A stretch of DNA of 64,000 nt, taken from contig CABYCY010000002.1 in NCBI GenBank assembly GCA_902517615.1, forward strand, positions 56,755 through 120,754. Reading direction: 5' to 3'. A program made the translations under genes and the position numbers. Positions 37,553 to 46,827 of this stretch are shown piece after piece. The stretch comes from an uncultured Pelagibacteraceae bacterium. GTDB taxonomy: Bacteria; Pseudomonadota; Alphaproteobacteria; Pelagibacterales; Pelagibacteraceae. Under the pieces are notes generated by a model. The model searched no databases and was not told the origin of the DNA. It saw only the letters and a program-made list of their open reading frames with translations. The stretch's first letter is position 1; the number at the start of each line of letters is the position of its first letter.

Positions 37553-38500
37553 TTAGTTAAATAAAGTATCAACCTCAATTTTCTGACTCTCTAAGTCTTC
37601 ACAACTATAACCTAATTGTTCTAATTTTAACTTTGAGCATTTTTTTTTAGCATACCTAATTTCATCATAATAATTTATTTGTGTATGTGGATGAACACCG
37701 TCTTCTGCCATTCTATAAATTCCAAATTGCATTGTTGAATTGTTACTCCAGCCTTTTCCTTTATTGGGTGGCTTAACAGGTCCTTGATAGTGGTAAACTA
37801 GTTTTCCATTAATCCACATTTTAAGATATCCACTATCTTTAGTCGTATAATTTACATTCATTACAACATCATTCCATTTATCAAATATTTCATTTCTATC
37901 CATAATTTTGACATTTGCATTCTCTTTCCAGTTAACTGAGCAACCATCATTACCTTTAGCATTCATTTTTTTATAAATTTCTGGGGCATTACAAGCTGTA
38001 CGTCTTTGCCAATAAAGACCATCAAATGTTAAATCTGTATTAAACATTGGGGCCCAATCACCGTCATTGTGAATTTGCCAAATAGAATTGTGTCCTGCCA
38101 ATGGAGTATTAAATTTTTCTACATACCACGAAATTGTATGCCAAACATTTCCATTAAAAGTGATGTCTTTATCATTATTATTTGGTAACAACTCGTATCT
38201 CTCAGATCCAAATGGACCATTTTTACAATCATCTGATCCAGATGTTTTGCCACAACTACCACTTCTTAATTCAAATCTTAAGGCAGTCTTTCCATACCTT
38301 GCATTGTCAGTAATTTCTTGAATTGCGTAAGGCTTCCAATGTTCCATTATGTAACTGAACTTCCATTTATGTGGCCATTTATAAAAAACATCTCCTTTTG
38401 TTTTTATTACTCTATTTTTTTTAATTGTTAATGTGTTTGATTCTGCTGGAATGCTCCAAAATAAGGATAAACTAAAAAATATTAATAAAATTTTTTTCAT
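37553..38500 (-). CDS. Secreted polysaccharide lyase-like protein (PF14099-type)
   Basis: A 315-residue protein with a Sec signal peptide (MKKILLIFFSLSLFWSIPAES). The body resembles the jelly-roll polysaccharide-lyase fold: GKTALRFELRSGSCG, SERYELLPNN, WHTISWYVEKF, SIWQIHNDGDWAP and WNDVVMNVNYTTKDSGYLKMWINGKLVY. A second copy of the fold is the next gene upstream. Its polymer is unknown, and assignment rests on motif style. Six or more Cys suggest disulfides. Flush with the neighbours on both sides. Confidence 0.65.
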   Translation of the reverse strand: MKKILLIFFSLSLFWSIPAESNTLTIKKNRVIKTKGDVFYKWPHKWKFSYIMEHWKPYAIQEITDNARYGKTALRFELRSGSCGKTSGSDDCKNGPFGSERYELLPNNNDKDITFNGNVWHTISWYVEKFNTPLAGHNSIWQIHNDGDWAPMFNTDLTFDGLYWQRRTACNAPEIYKKMNAKGNDGCSVNWKENANVKIMDRNEIFDKWNDVVMNVNYTTKDSGYLKMWINGKLVYHYQGPVKPPNKGKGWSNNSTMQFGIYRMAEDGVHPHTQINYYDEIRYAKKKCSKLKLEQLGYSCEDLESQKIEVDTLFN

Positions 38501-39688
38501 TTAGAATAGTGTAATCTTTTTTTGATAATGCACATAACAACCATTATTCTCTAAATCAGAAAAATCAGAGAAGTTTTCAACACATTTAGATAATCCATCT
38601 TTTGCAGCCCCATCTTTACTATATCCCTGATGCTTTAATAAATATTTTTCGTCTTTTTTATTTTTAATGATAGCAAGAAATTCGGGTTTCGTTCCTTGAA
38701 AATCTATTCTTTTTGCTTCTGTTTTTGATGTTAGTCTTTTTATTTTCTTAGCACCTTCTGGAATATAGTGTCTGTCTTTTGCTTTATATTTATATTTAGT
38801 TCTAGATACCCTTTCTTTTGGTTTATAATCACATTTTTTTTTATCCATAACCTTCTCACAATTTTTACTGATAACATATTCTTTTATTGATAGCGTAGAA
38901 GGCTCAATCAATTTAGGATCTCTTTCAGCCTCTTCAGTGCTCCAATATCTATATAAGCCAATTTTAAAAGCTATACCGCCTGTTAAATCTAAAGTTAAAT
39001 TAGGCCCATAAACTTCTAAAGTCCTTTCCCCATTCACCCACATAATAAATTCTCCATCTTCTTCTTTTGAAGGTTTTATTTTGAAAAGTAGGGTCTGATA
39101 TTCTTTTTTAAATGGAGTTAAACTGCCCATGTCAAATTTATACATTGATTTTTTAAATCTATTTGCCGTTGGATCTTTATCTGTCCAGAATACTTCTTCT
39201 ATTTGTTGAAAATAAAATTGTACTCTATTTGGTAGATCATCTTTGTTGGTGGTATACATTATCTGCATTGCTGGATAAATAATGTTCCCATCATTTTCTG
39301 TTCCAACTATTTGCCAAATATTAGCATCGTGGTTAAGACCAGGATTTACTTTAAATTTATATTTTAAGTAAACTTCTTTACCTAACTTGTAAAAATTTTT
39401 CTTTTTAGTGACAAATTCCCATCTTTGAGCTTGTTCATCAGAAAGATCCCAATCTTCTGGATGTCCTTTCATTGAATAATCTAGAGTGATTTCTATAGCT
39501 TTCTCATCTTCGTTATAACGAAGTATATCTTTATGCTTAGTAAGAGAGTCGTAAGCAAGGGACATCTTTTTTTTTGCATCACCACCTAATATTTCTTTTT
39601 TAAAAATCTTTAGTGGATTCTTTGACGCTGCATATAATTGAGTGGTAAAAATAATTGATATAGCAACAACAGTAATAATTTTTTTCAT
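38501..39688 (-). CDS. Secreted lyase-like protein, distant paralogue of the downstream gene
   Basis: A 395-residue secreted protein (signal MKKIITVVAISIIFTTQLYAA). The core matches the same lyase-like fold: RWEFVTKKKNFYKLGKEVYLKYKFKV, ANIWQIVGTENDG and LLFKIKPSKEEDGEFIMWVNGERTLEVYG, followed by GGIAFKIGLYRYW. It adds a basic C-terminal region of about 120 residues with several Cys. Catalytic residues cannot be assigned by eye. A 104-bp gap upstream may hold the promoter for this gene, the lyase-like gene and the sulfatase. Confidence 0.6.
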   Translation of the reverse strand: MKKIITVVAISIIFTTQLYAASKNPLKIFKKEILGGDAKKKMSLAYDSLTKHKDILRYNEDEKAIEITLDYSMKGHPEDWDLSDEQAQRWEFVTKKKNFYKLGKEVYLKYKFKVNPGLNHDANIWQIVGTENDGNIIYPAMQIMYTTNKDDLPNRVQFYFQQIEEVFWTDKDPTANRFKKSMYKFDMGSLTPFKKEYQTLLFKIKPSKEEDGEFIMWVNGERTLEVYGPNLTLDLTGGIAFKIGLYRYWSTEEAERDPKLIEPSTLSIKEYVISKNCEKVMDKKKCDYKPKERVSRTKYKYKAKDRHYIPEGAKKIKRLTSKTEAKRIDFQGTKPEFLAIIKNKKDEKYLLKHQGYSKDGAAKDGLSKCVENFSDFSDLENNGCYVHYQKKITLF

Positions 39689-39792
39689 ATTAAACTTGTT
39701 GTCCCTTTATTTAAAAGTCAGCACAACCAGACTTTAGTTAAATAAAAATATTATTTATTAATAAGTAGATGTCAATGGCTAGAAATTGTTTA

Positions 39793-40803
39793 TTAAAAAT
39801 CTAAAGTTTTTTTAGACCCATCACTATATGTAAATTCTACTTGTTTTTTTGAAATGCTTTTTATTGAGGTAAATCCATCGTATTCTGCAATAAATTCATT
39901 TAATTTTTTTCTACCCTTCTTACTCATTTTTTTTCCTGGAGCATTCACACCAACATCAATGATTAACTCTGCTCCATTTAAAAATGCTTTTACCCAAGCT
40001 TTTACTGGTGCACCACAAGTCATAGCCTCTGTTAACCAAATAGGTTTATTTACATCTACACTTTTTAATAAAGCTGCAAATTCATCTACCCATAGTTCTT
40101 TATCACACTGTCCATCAGGACCACTTATATGGTGAATGTTTGCAATATCGAAATGATCTTTAATTTTTGGCAAAGCAGATTTCCAATATTTAATATTTTC
40201 TGGGAACATTCCTGCAGCACCAGCCATAACAATGACTGCATCTGGCTGTTTTTCCTTAATCACTTTAGAAGAAAAATTAAAAATTTCTACAAAGTCTTCC
40301 TCGCTTCCTTTAAAGAACATTTTAAACTCTGGCTCATTCATAATATCCCAATATATAATTGGCTTAGTTAGGCCAGGCATATCATTTGAACCATCTCCGT
40401 CATAACGATCAACTAATTTTAAAAGAAAAGTTTTGTAGTCATCCATTGAGCAAGGTTTACTTAGATATTTGGTAAATTTTTTTCCAAAAGGACTTCTTGC
40501 TTTTTTTCTTTTACAGGATTTTTGCTCCCAATTGGCGTGAGGCCAGATAGTTGCTAAAATTGTTTGATTATGTTCTTGTGCATAAACAACATATTTATCT
40601 GCCTCTTCCCAAGTAAAATTTCCTTTTTCTTTTTCAATGTGGTTCCAAATAAAAGGTCCTGGATGAGGTCTAACCCATTGATTATCTTTACCTCGCATTT
40701 TTTTATCGCGCATTTCAGTTAGCTCTCCAAATCTTGAGTTTGCAAAAGATGAGTTTGAAATCAGATTAAAAAAAACAATGAATAAAATAAATCTAATAAA
40801 CAT
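39793..40803 (-). CDS. Secreted clan-A glycoside hydrolase-like protein
   Basis: A 336-residue protein with signal peptide (MFIRFILFIVFFNLISNSSFA). A TIM-barrel glycosidase pattern is visible: FIWNHIEKEKGNFTWEEADKYV, TILATIWPHANWEQ, IIYWDIMNEPEFKMFF (acid/base Glu of the N-E-P motif, about residue 160) and KPIWLTEAMTCGAP (nucleophile Glu, about 257). It resembles GH5/GH39-type enzymes; family and substrate are uncertain. It lies 5 nt from the Met/Gly/Ala-rich gene. Confidence 0.75.
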   Translation of the reverse strand: MFIRFILFIVFFNLISNSSFANSRFGELTEMRDKKMRGKDNQWVRPHPGPFIWNHIEKEKGNFTWEEADKYVVYAQEHNQTILATIWPHANWEQKSCKRKKARSPFGKKFTKYLSKPCSMDDYKTFLLKLVDRYDGDGSNDMPGLTKPIIYWDIMNEPEFKMFFKGSEEDFVEIFNFSSKVIKEKQPDAVIVMAGAAGMFPENIKYWKSALPKIKDHFDIANIHHISGPDGQCDKELWVDEFAALLKSVDVNKPIWLTEAMTCGAPVKAWVKAFLNGAELIIDVGVNAPGKKMSKKGRKKLNEFIAEYDGFTSIKSISKKQVEFTYSDGSKKTLDF

Positions 40804-40808
40804 TTTAT

Positions 40809-43268
40809 TTATTTAGGATCTTTTGGACCTGGATCTGGGTTACCTGTACCAGGGGTACCGGCACCTGGAGTACCTGGACCTGGATCACCTGGCGCACCTG
40901 GATTGCCCATTGCTCCTTCAACAGCTCCACCAATATCACCCATGGCACCGCCCATGCCGCCCATGGCACCGCCCATATCTCCCATTGCACCGCCCATGGC
41001 TCCACCTTCAGCTCCTCCCATGGCTCCACCCATGTCGCCCATCGAACCCATATCACCTGGACCAGCTGGACCTCCAGCCATAGCCCCAGCCATAGCTCCG
41101 CCCATTGTTCCTGACATTCCATCTTGCATCGCGCCGCCCATGGCTTTACCCATTTCGCCTTCGCCCATGCCTTCCATTCCCATTGCAGCTCCCATTGCAT
41201 GAGAACCCATAGCTGACGCTGCTGCTCCCTGAGCAGCCATAGCTGATCCCATTGCAGCACCTGCTAATCCTCCTGCTCCATCAGCTGCCATCGCTGCACC
41301 TGCTACGTTTCCAATTGCTGCTCCTGGGTCAACTCCTGTTCCCATTGCAGCAGAGACTTGTCCTAAATTCATTCCACCTTTCATACCACCATCTAACCCT
41401 TCAGGTGTTCCACCCATTATGTCTCCTAATTTGGCACCCTCAGGACTTCCTGTTAAACCCATGCTTGCTGCCATTTCTGGATTCATTTGTGCATCTAAAT
41501 TCATTTCTCCCATTCCAACCATTCCACCGCTCATTGCTGCAAGGCCCATATCTCCACCTTCCATCCCCATGGCTCCACTTAATCCTTTCATACCTTCGGC
41601 TCCCATTGCAGCCATCGTTCCTTGGTTGACTAATCCAACTTCCATCATATCTCCCATTTGACCAGCAGATAAATTTCCAGACTTAGCCATATTCGCGACC
41701 CCTTGAACTGCTTTACTACCGAGCCCAGCAACGTTAGTTGACATAATTGTTGATACATCCATTCCTGCCATTCCAGCTGCACCCATACTTGCTACCATTC
41801 CAGGAGTTAAACCTGTTTGCATTGCCATATCAGCCATTCCTAATTTATCCATTTCTCCAACGTCCATTCCAGTCATGTTTGCCATTGCTTCGCCCATATC
41901 TGCTTTAGACATGTTTTCCATAACTCCACCCATCATACCGCCTGTTGGATTATTTGGATCTAAAGCTTCCCCCATACCTAATGCTGTCATTCCTTCGGGA
42001 GGTGCCATTGCACCTGGTAAACCTCCAGCTAAAGATGGTTTGGCCATAATCATTGCACCCATCATCATTCCTGATTCACTTATATTTTCTGGCATCTCCA
42101 AAGCTTCAGGCGCAGACATATTATTTGCAAAAGAGTCTTTCATCTCCATTCCTTTTTGAATAGCATTCTGTTCTTTTGGTGCTTTTCCTGAAATTGCTTG
42201 GCTTATCATTCCAACGGTACCTGACATTGCAGAAGTAATTCCAACTTCTGGATTTGCAAATGCTGTTTGCAATGTTTGAGCCATTTGATCCATTCCCATC
42301 TCTTGCATTGCTTTTCCAATTTCCTGCATTCCCTCAATACCACCCATACCTTTTGCCATATCCGTCATGCCTTCCATTCCAATACTTGTCTCCATGCTCT
42401 TCATCATCTCTTCACCCATACCTTTGGCACTCATCGTAGCTACTATTGCGCCAGTCATTGATTGACTCATTTGGCCCATGGCGTCAGGATTAGCTGCTAA
42501 TGTTTCTAGTGCAGCAGTTGCAGCACCAACTGGTAGTGCATTTAATGCTCCTGCCATCATTGCTGGATTCATTCCCATTTCCGCAACATTCATTGAAGCA
42601 AAATTTCCAGGATTAAAATTTGTCATATCAAAATTAGCTGAACCAGTTATAGCTTCCATATCTACTAAACCTGAATTTGATAATCCTTCCATAGCAGCTC
42701 CCATTCCAATACCTTGAGCATCCAGAGATCCCATCATCCCTTTTGCATCAAATCCAACAGCACCTAAAGCATTCATTTGTCCAGCCATTTTTTGTAATGA
42801 TACAACTTTTCCAGCACCCATTTGGCCCGCTATACTTGACAAAGCAGCCATCTCTTCTGGTGAAAAATCATTTGCAAAATCAATCCCTGTCATATCCAAA
42901 GCTGTAGGATCTGGAATAGCCCCTAAAGCCATATCAGTAACACCCTCAACTAATGACATTGCCTGAACTGCAGAAGTAATATCCCCTTTTGCTAAACTTT
43001 CAGTAGCAAATTGCATTGCAGTTTCAGCCTGAGCTATAGATACATCCAAAGCCTTCCCTATATCACTTTTTGCCTCTCCTAAAGCTTCTGTTGCTCCAGA
43101 AATATTTTCAGCAACTTTGCTTGCATCTGCTGCTAATTGATCTGCTGCAGCTTGAGCTGAATTTCCTGCTGCTTCTGAAATTCCAGACATTGAAGCTATA
43201 TCATTTGCTTTAACAGTAAAGTTTAAAAATAATAAAAATATTAAAAAAGTTTTAATTATAATTTTCAA
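40809..43268 (-). CDS. Secreted 819-residue Met/Gly/Ala-rich repetitive protein
   Basis: The protein begins with a Sec signal peptide (IIIKTFLIFLLFLNFTVKA, cleavage before ND). The first third is helical and Ala-rich (ISEAAGNSAQAAADQLAADASK). The rest is built from short degenerate M-G-x-A-M / A-M-G-G repeats, and the last 30 residues are Pro/Gly-rich. I count about 115 Met (14%), no Cys, Trp or Tyr. The gene is clearly more GC-rich than its neighbours because of GGN/GCN/ATG codons, and this also produces long false ORFs on the opposite strand. No family recognised; structural surface or matrix protein is a guess. Confidence 0.85.
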   Translation of the reverse strand: MKIIIKTFLIFLLFLNFTVKANDIASMSGISEAAGNSAQAAADQLAADASKVAENISGATEALGEAKSDIGKALDVSIAQAETAMQFATESLAKGDITSAVQAMSLVEGVTDMALGAIPDPTALDMTGIDFANDFSPEEMAALSSIAGQMGAGKVVSLQKMAGQMNALGAVGFDAKGMMGSLDAQGIGMGAAMEGLSNSGLVDMEAITGSANFDMTNFNPGNFASMNVAEMGMNPAMMAGALNALPVGAATAALETLAANPDAMGQMSQSMTGAIVATMSAKGMGEEMMKSMETSIGMEGMTDMAKGMGGIEGMQEIGKAMQEMGMDQMAQTLQTAFANPEVGITSAMSGTVGMISQAISGKAPKEQNAIQKGMEMKDSFANNMSAPEALEMPENISESGMMMGAMIMAKPSLAGGLPGAMAPPEGMTALGMGEALDPNNPTGGMMGGVMENMSKADMGEAMANMTGMDVGEMDKLGMADMAMQTGLTPGMVASMGAAGMAGMDVSTIMSTNVAGLGSKAVQGVANMAKSGNLSAGQMGDMMEVGLVNQGTMAAMGAEGMKGLSGAMGMEGGDMGLAAMSGGMVGMGEMNLDAQMNPEMAASMGLTGSPEGAKLGDIMGGTPEGLDGGMKGGMNLGQVSAAMGTGVDPGAAIGNVAGAAMAADGAGGLAGAAMGSAMAAQGAAASAMGSHAMGAAMGMEGMGEGEMGKAMGGAMQDGMSGTMGGAMAGAMAGGPAGPGDMGSMGDMGGAMGGAEGGAMGGAMGDMGGAMGGMGGAMGDIGGAVEGAMGNPGAPGDPGPGTPGAGTPGTGNPDPGPKDPK

Positions 43269-43273
43269 AGTTA

Positions 43274-43930
43274 TTAATTTCCTTCCTCAATTGTTTCTTG
43301 AGCTTTAATAGTAGCAGCTCTTTGAGCATTTACTTTAGCTGTTGCGATTTGTTTTTTTAGATTAGCTAAGACTGCTGCTCTTTCAGATACTTCTGGTGTC
43401 AATTGTTTTGCTTTCTTTTTCTTTTTCTTTTTATTTTTTTTATATGCTGCATAAAGCATTTTACCTGTTGCCCAAAATTTAAGAATAGCCTCTGATGATT
43501 TAGCTTTTGGAGAAATATTTAAACTCATCCTCATAGCTTCTCTGCCTTTTTTAAGACCCTCTAATGTTTCAACGCTTGCACTTTTATCATTTAGCATCTC
43601 ATTGTATAAAGCTTCAAAGTAAGCCATATCTCGAATCATATGATGCTGATATTTATTTAACTCTCCTTTTCCTTTAACAAATCTTTGGTAAACTTTTTTA
43701 CCTGCCTCACCTTGCTTTTGTTTGCTCTTAATTAAGCTTTCGTGAAACATTCCCTCAGGGTAATCAATTTCTTCATAAATAAATGCTGCTGGCCTTTCGC
43801 TCATCGGCCAATCCTTTAGTTTCTCGTACTTTTCACAGTAGATGCAATCTTTTTCTTCTTTTTTTTTTGCTGCTTCTAGATTTTGGGTAGTGAAGATTAT
43901 TATTATGAAAATAATAAATAATCTAATTAT
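43274..43930 (-). CDS. Secreted Lys-rich CxxC protein; real N terminus lies upstream of the ATG
   Basis: The ORF track starts at the ATG at 43804 (176 aa), but the frame stays open upstream to about 43970 and encodes a signal peptide (RLFIIFIIIIFTTQNLEA), a Lys/Glu stretch and a CIYC pair directly before MSERPAAF. No ATG, GTG or TTG exists in that extension; the likely initiation codons are ATA (43930) or ATT. The mature part has a helical middle, a poly-Lys segment and an Ala-rich coiled-coil-like end. It lies 5 nt upstream of the Met-rich gene, so the two may work together. Family unknown. Confidence 0.7.
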   Translation of the reverse strand: MIRLFIIFIIIIFTTQNLEAAKKKEEKDCIYCEKYEKLKDWPMSERPAAFIYEEIDYPEGMFHESLIKSKQKQGEAGKKVYQRFVKGKGELNKYQHHMIRDMAYFEALYNEMLNDKSASVETLEGLKKGREAMRMSLNISPKAKSSEAILKFWATGKMLYAAYKKNKKKKKKKAKQLTPEVSERAAVLANLKKQIATAKVNAQRAATIKAQETIEEGN

Positions 43931-44108
43931 GTTTAAGGCAGATTTTTTGCTAAACTCGCCTGGCTAAACCTTTCATGTTTAAACCCTACATCTTATTTTA
44001 ATTAATAAAAAGCATTTATATATGAGCAAATAAGTAATTTTAAATTTTGTTTTCAATTAAAGCGAGTGTTCTTTAACTTCTGAAATTTAAAGCTTAAGAA
44101 TAACTTTA

Positions 44109-44237
44109 TTAAAAAATAAAATGATAAATTAATAAACCTAAGATTAAACCTTTAATAAATGAAATCCACATAATTGAATAATCTGATAGATTAAGTTTTT
44201 TTTTCCACCAATTTATGTATCTCTTATGAATATCCAT
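44109..44237 (-). CDS. 42-residue membrane micro-protein coupled to the DUF1501 gene
   Basis: Too short for the ORF track. The ATG at 44237 shares its A with the DUF1501 stop (TGATG), a classic coupling arrangement. The product is MDIHKRYINWWKKKLNLSDY, then one hydrophobic helix (IMWISFIKGLILGLLIYHFIF) to the end. Basic aromatic N terminus inside, single-pass helix out. The overlap and clean helix make it likely real; role unknown. Confidence 0.65.
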   Translation of the reverse strand: MDIHKRYINWWKKKLNLSDYSIMWISFIKGLILGLLIYHFIF

Positions 44238-45394
44238 CAAACTGTTTTAAATAATTTATCAGATAAATTTTGTAAATCCTCACCCCAAAAAACATCTTTT
44301 TGAATACGCTTGAAATCTAAATCAAAAACTGTTGACATGGCCGATGCATAAATTGATCTTGCATCTATAGTTGAGTTTAAATCTCTTCCCTCAAATAATT
44401 CTTTTTTCTTCAATCCTGGCCAATCAGAATGAATTTGAGCTTTTTTAACCAAACCACCACTCATTAACACTGCAGTACCATATCCATGTTCAGTGCCATT
44501 ACTACTATTTTGTTTAATGGTTCTTCCAAATTCGGTTAAAGTTAATACCAAAGTATTTTTAAACTCATCACCCATTGAAGCTTGGAGACCTTTTAGAATT
44601 CTATCATACTCTTTTAAACAATCAGCGTGAGCTCCATCTGTTGAACCTTGAGCTGCATGAGTATCAAAACCACCTACTTCAAAAACTGCTACTCTAGGCC
44701 CATCAATTTTTGCTAATTGTTTACCTGCCTGAAGTGATAAAGCGGAGTTCTCTGTATAACCATGACCTCCATCTTTTCTTTTTCGTATAACTTTAAGTGT
44801 TTCACTTAAGTCTTTTTCTGAATAATTATCAAATTCATTATGTATCATCTCTAAAATATCATTCGCAGGTATTGCTTTTCCAACAGGAAAATAATTATCA
44901 TTCATTGGAACACCCCTAATTAATAATGGCATTGGTAATGATAAAGCTAAACCATTGCCAGTTAAACCTGCTAACTTCATACCTCTTCCAAGCCATCCTG
45001 TTTTAACTGAATATGGAATTTTTCCTCCAGACTGCATTAGATTTTGTCCATCAAAATGAGATCTACCTGTATATGGAATGCTTGTTGCATGAACAGCAGA
45101 TGCCAAATTGTTATCCCACAAACTTTTAAAAGTTTGTAAAGCAGGATGTAAGTCAAAATCTGAAGTTAAAGAAAATGTTTTATCAAGATTAATTTTGCTT
45201 CTTAATTTTTTAAACTTTTTATCTCCTTTTATCGGTATTGCACAAAGTCCATCCATTCCTCCTTCAAGCATTATAATTACTAGATTTTTTTTAGGACCAC
45301 TATTTGCAAAAGAAGGTAAACCAAAACCAGCAAAATAAAGTGAAGTTATTGCTGTTGATTTAAGAAAATCTCTTCTATTAATTTTTAATTTCAT
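44237..45394 (-). CDS. DUF1501 family Tat-exported protein
   Basis: A 385-residue protein with a twin-arginine signal (NRRDFLKSTAITSLYFAGFGLPSFA). DUF1501 landmarks: VIIMLEGGMDGLCAIPI, SHFDGQNLMQSG, VFEVGGFDTHAAQG and LTEFGRTIKQNSSNGTEHGYGTAVLMSGG. The fold is related to alkaline phosphatase/sulfatase. Almost always paired with DUF1800; its biochemical role is not established. It overlaps the DUF1800 gene by 4 nt and a micro-ORF by 1 nt. Confidence 0.92.
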   Translation of the reverse strand: MKLKINRRDFLKSTAITSLYFAGFGLPSFANSGPKKNLVIIMLEGGMDGLCAIPIKGDKKFKKLRSKINLDKTFSLTSDFDLHPALQTFKSLWDNNLASAVHATSIPYTGRSHFDGQNLMQSGGKIPYSVKTGWLGRGMKLAGLTGNGLALSLPMPLLIRGVPMNDNYFPVGKAIPANDILEMIHNEFDNYSEKDLSETLKVIRKRKDGGHGYTENSALSLQAGKQLAKIDGPRVAVFEVGGFDTHAAQGSTDGAHADCLKEYDRILKGLQASMGDEFKNTLVLTLTEFGRTIKQNSSNGTEHGYGTAVLMSGGLVKKAQIHSDWPGLKKKELFEGRDLNSTIDARSIYASAMSTVFDLDFKRIQKDVFWGEDLQNLSDKLFKTV

Positions 45395-46824
45395 GCTTTT
45401 AGAAACTCTGGATGGTTAAAGAGCAACACTTGTTTATCGCTTGGATTGTTTTTTTTATTTAAGTATTTCATTATTTTTTCTGGATTATCAAAGTTTTTTT
45501 GCACAATCTTATTATAAAAATCATTATTATTATTTTCAGGTTTGTTAAAAAGATAACTTTCTTTAGCATAAACCAATCTTCTAATTAAAAGCTCAGGTGA
45601 CAACCAATCATTTGAAATATCTGACCAGCCATTTGGTTGCTTTGCTTTATATGGGTGATGTCCAATTCTTTTTAATAACCACTCTGGATATCTTTGACTT
45701 CTAGTAGGTTTATTTCCTAATTCATATAAATCCATTAATGTTGGACTTGGTGGCCATTGTAAATCTGAAATTTTAGCAACTTGGACAAACCAATTTTCTG
45801 GGTTCTGAAATTTTTTATATTTATCATTATTATCAAAAGCTACTTTTATAGCAGCTTTATGGATCTCGGTTAAATGACCGTCTGATTTTTTAAAAGCATC
45901 TATAATTGGTTGTTTCATCTCTTTTGTTGGTTCATCTGTTATTAAATACCTACATAGTCTTTCAGCAACAAAATCTCTACAATTTGGGTGATTTACTAAA
46001 TCTTTAATTACAGCTGCTAATGCTTTTTTTCCTTTTTTATATTCTTTTCCTAAAACTTTTTTCTTACCAGGCTGATGATATTCTGAATTAAACCAAATAT
46101 CTCCAGTCTCTAAATGCTTTTTACTCCATCGTCTTTGCCAGCCAGTCATTATATATGCTAATTGAATTATATCCTCTTGAGTATATCCAGCTTCAGGAGA
46201 TACTGTGTGAAGCTCTAAAAGTTCCCTGGCATGATTTTCATTAATTGTTGCAGGTTCTTTTTTTTTTTTTATCCAGTCTTGAAAAGCAGTAACACTTTTA
46301 GGACCAGCACTTTCACTGTTATCTAAATGATGAATCATTGCCCATGAAGTTGTGACTTCATAAACCATTTTTTCAAAAGTTTGATTTAAATTTGGTCTAA
46401 TTATCTCTCTTTGATAAGGGCCTGTTGAATATTGTGGCAAAAAATCTTTATCACTTATAGTAAAAAAATTTCCCCAGAACATCCAAAGCTTTGCTAAAAC
46501 TGGGCTTTGACTATTAATTGCCTCATTATGTCTCACTGTTATCTCAAGAGATTCCCAAAATTTTTGTCCTGTTTTGTGTCTAAGAAGATCTCTGTGAGTT
46601 TTGTAGAGTGTCTTATTATCTTTATATTTTTTTCTTATTACTTTTCTGTCATTATAAACCCACTCCCTATACAAAAGCCTTAACTCTTTTTCAGAATTTA
46701 ATCTACCTGTCCAAGATAATTTTGGAACATCACTCACTTGGTTAAGTGCCCAACTTAATGGATCAGATGGTACTTCTTCATTTAGGCCAATTCCGAAAGC
46801 AACTTTTCTAAAAAAACTTTTCAT
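45391..46824 (-). CDS. DUF1800 family protein
   Basis: A 477-residue protein with the DUF1800 core: FWGNFFTIS near residue 130, NENHARELLELHTVSPEAGYTQEDI near 210, and the C-terminal PNGWSDISNDWLSPELLIRRL. No classic signal peptide is seen (MKSFFRKVAFGIGLNEE), so it may ride with its Tat-exported DUF1501 partner or be anchored otherwise. The pair is common near secreted-polymer genes but has no proven function. ATGA overlap with DUF1501. Confidence 0.92.
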   Translation of the reverse strand: MKSFFRKVAFGIGLNEEVPSDPLSWALNQVSDVPKLSWTGRLNSEKELRLLYREWVYNDRKVIRKKYKDNKTLYKTHRDLLRHKTGQKFWESLEITVRHNEAINSQSPVLAKLWMFWGNFFTISDKDFLPQYSTGPYQREIIRPNLNQTFEKMVYEVTTSWAMIHHLDNSESAGPKSVTAFQDWIKKKKEPATINENHARELLELHTVSPEAGYTQEDIIQLAYIMTGWQRRWSKKHLETGDIWFNSEYHQPGKKKVLGKEYKKGKKALAAVIKDLVNHPNCRDFVAERLCRYLITDEPTKEMKQPIIDAFKKSDGHLTEIHKAAIKVAFDNNDKYKKFQNPENWFVQVAKISDLQWPPSPTLMDLYELGNKPTRSQRYPEWLLKRIGHHPYKAKQPNGWSDISNDWLSPELLIRRLVYAKESYLFNKPENNNNDFYNKIVQKNFDNPEKIMKYLNKKNNPSDKQVLLFNHPEFLKA

Positions 46825-46827
46825 TAT

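Noticed and set aside
40861-41140. Dense short repeats considered as a CRISPR or tandem-repeat array
   Set aside because: The repeats are in coding frame, 9-15 nt, degenerate and without spacers; they encode the M-G-A motifs.
40805-41260. 151-residue Trp/Gln-rich minus-strand ORF overlapping the Met-rich gene
   Set aside because: Frame-shifted reading of the same GGN/ATG repeats; the Trp-rich composition is an artefact of ATG-G read in another frame.
40823-42717. Several long plus-strand ORFs (Pro/His/Leu-rich) opposite the Met-rich gene
   Set aside because: They are antisense shadows of a GC-richer repetitive gene that lacks stops on both strands. They have no signal, no domain and no spacing consistent with genes, whereas the minus frame has a signal peptide and operon spacing.
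43931-44108. Gap between the CxxC gene and the micro-ORF, searched for RNA or terminator
   Set aside because: AT-rich with no stable hairpin, tRNA-like or conserved element that I can see; probably a promoter region for the downstream genes.
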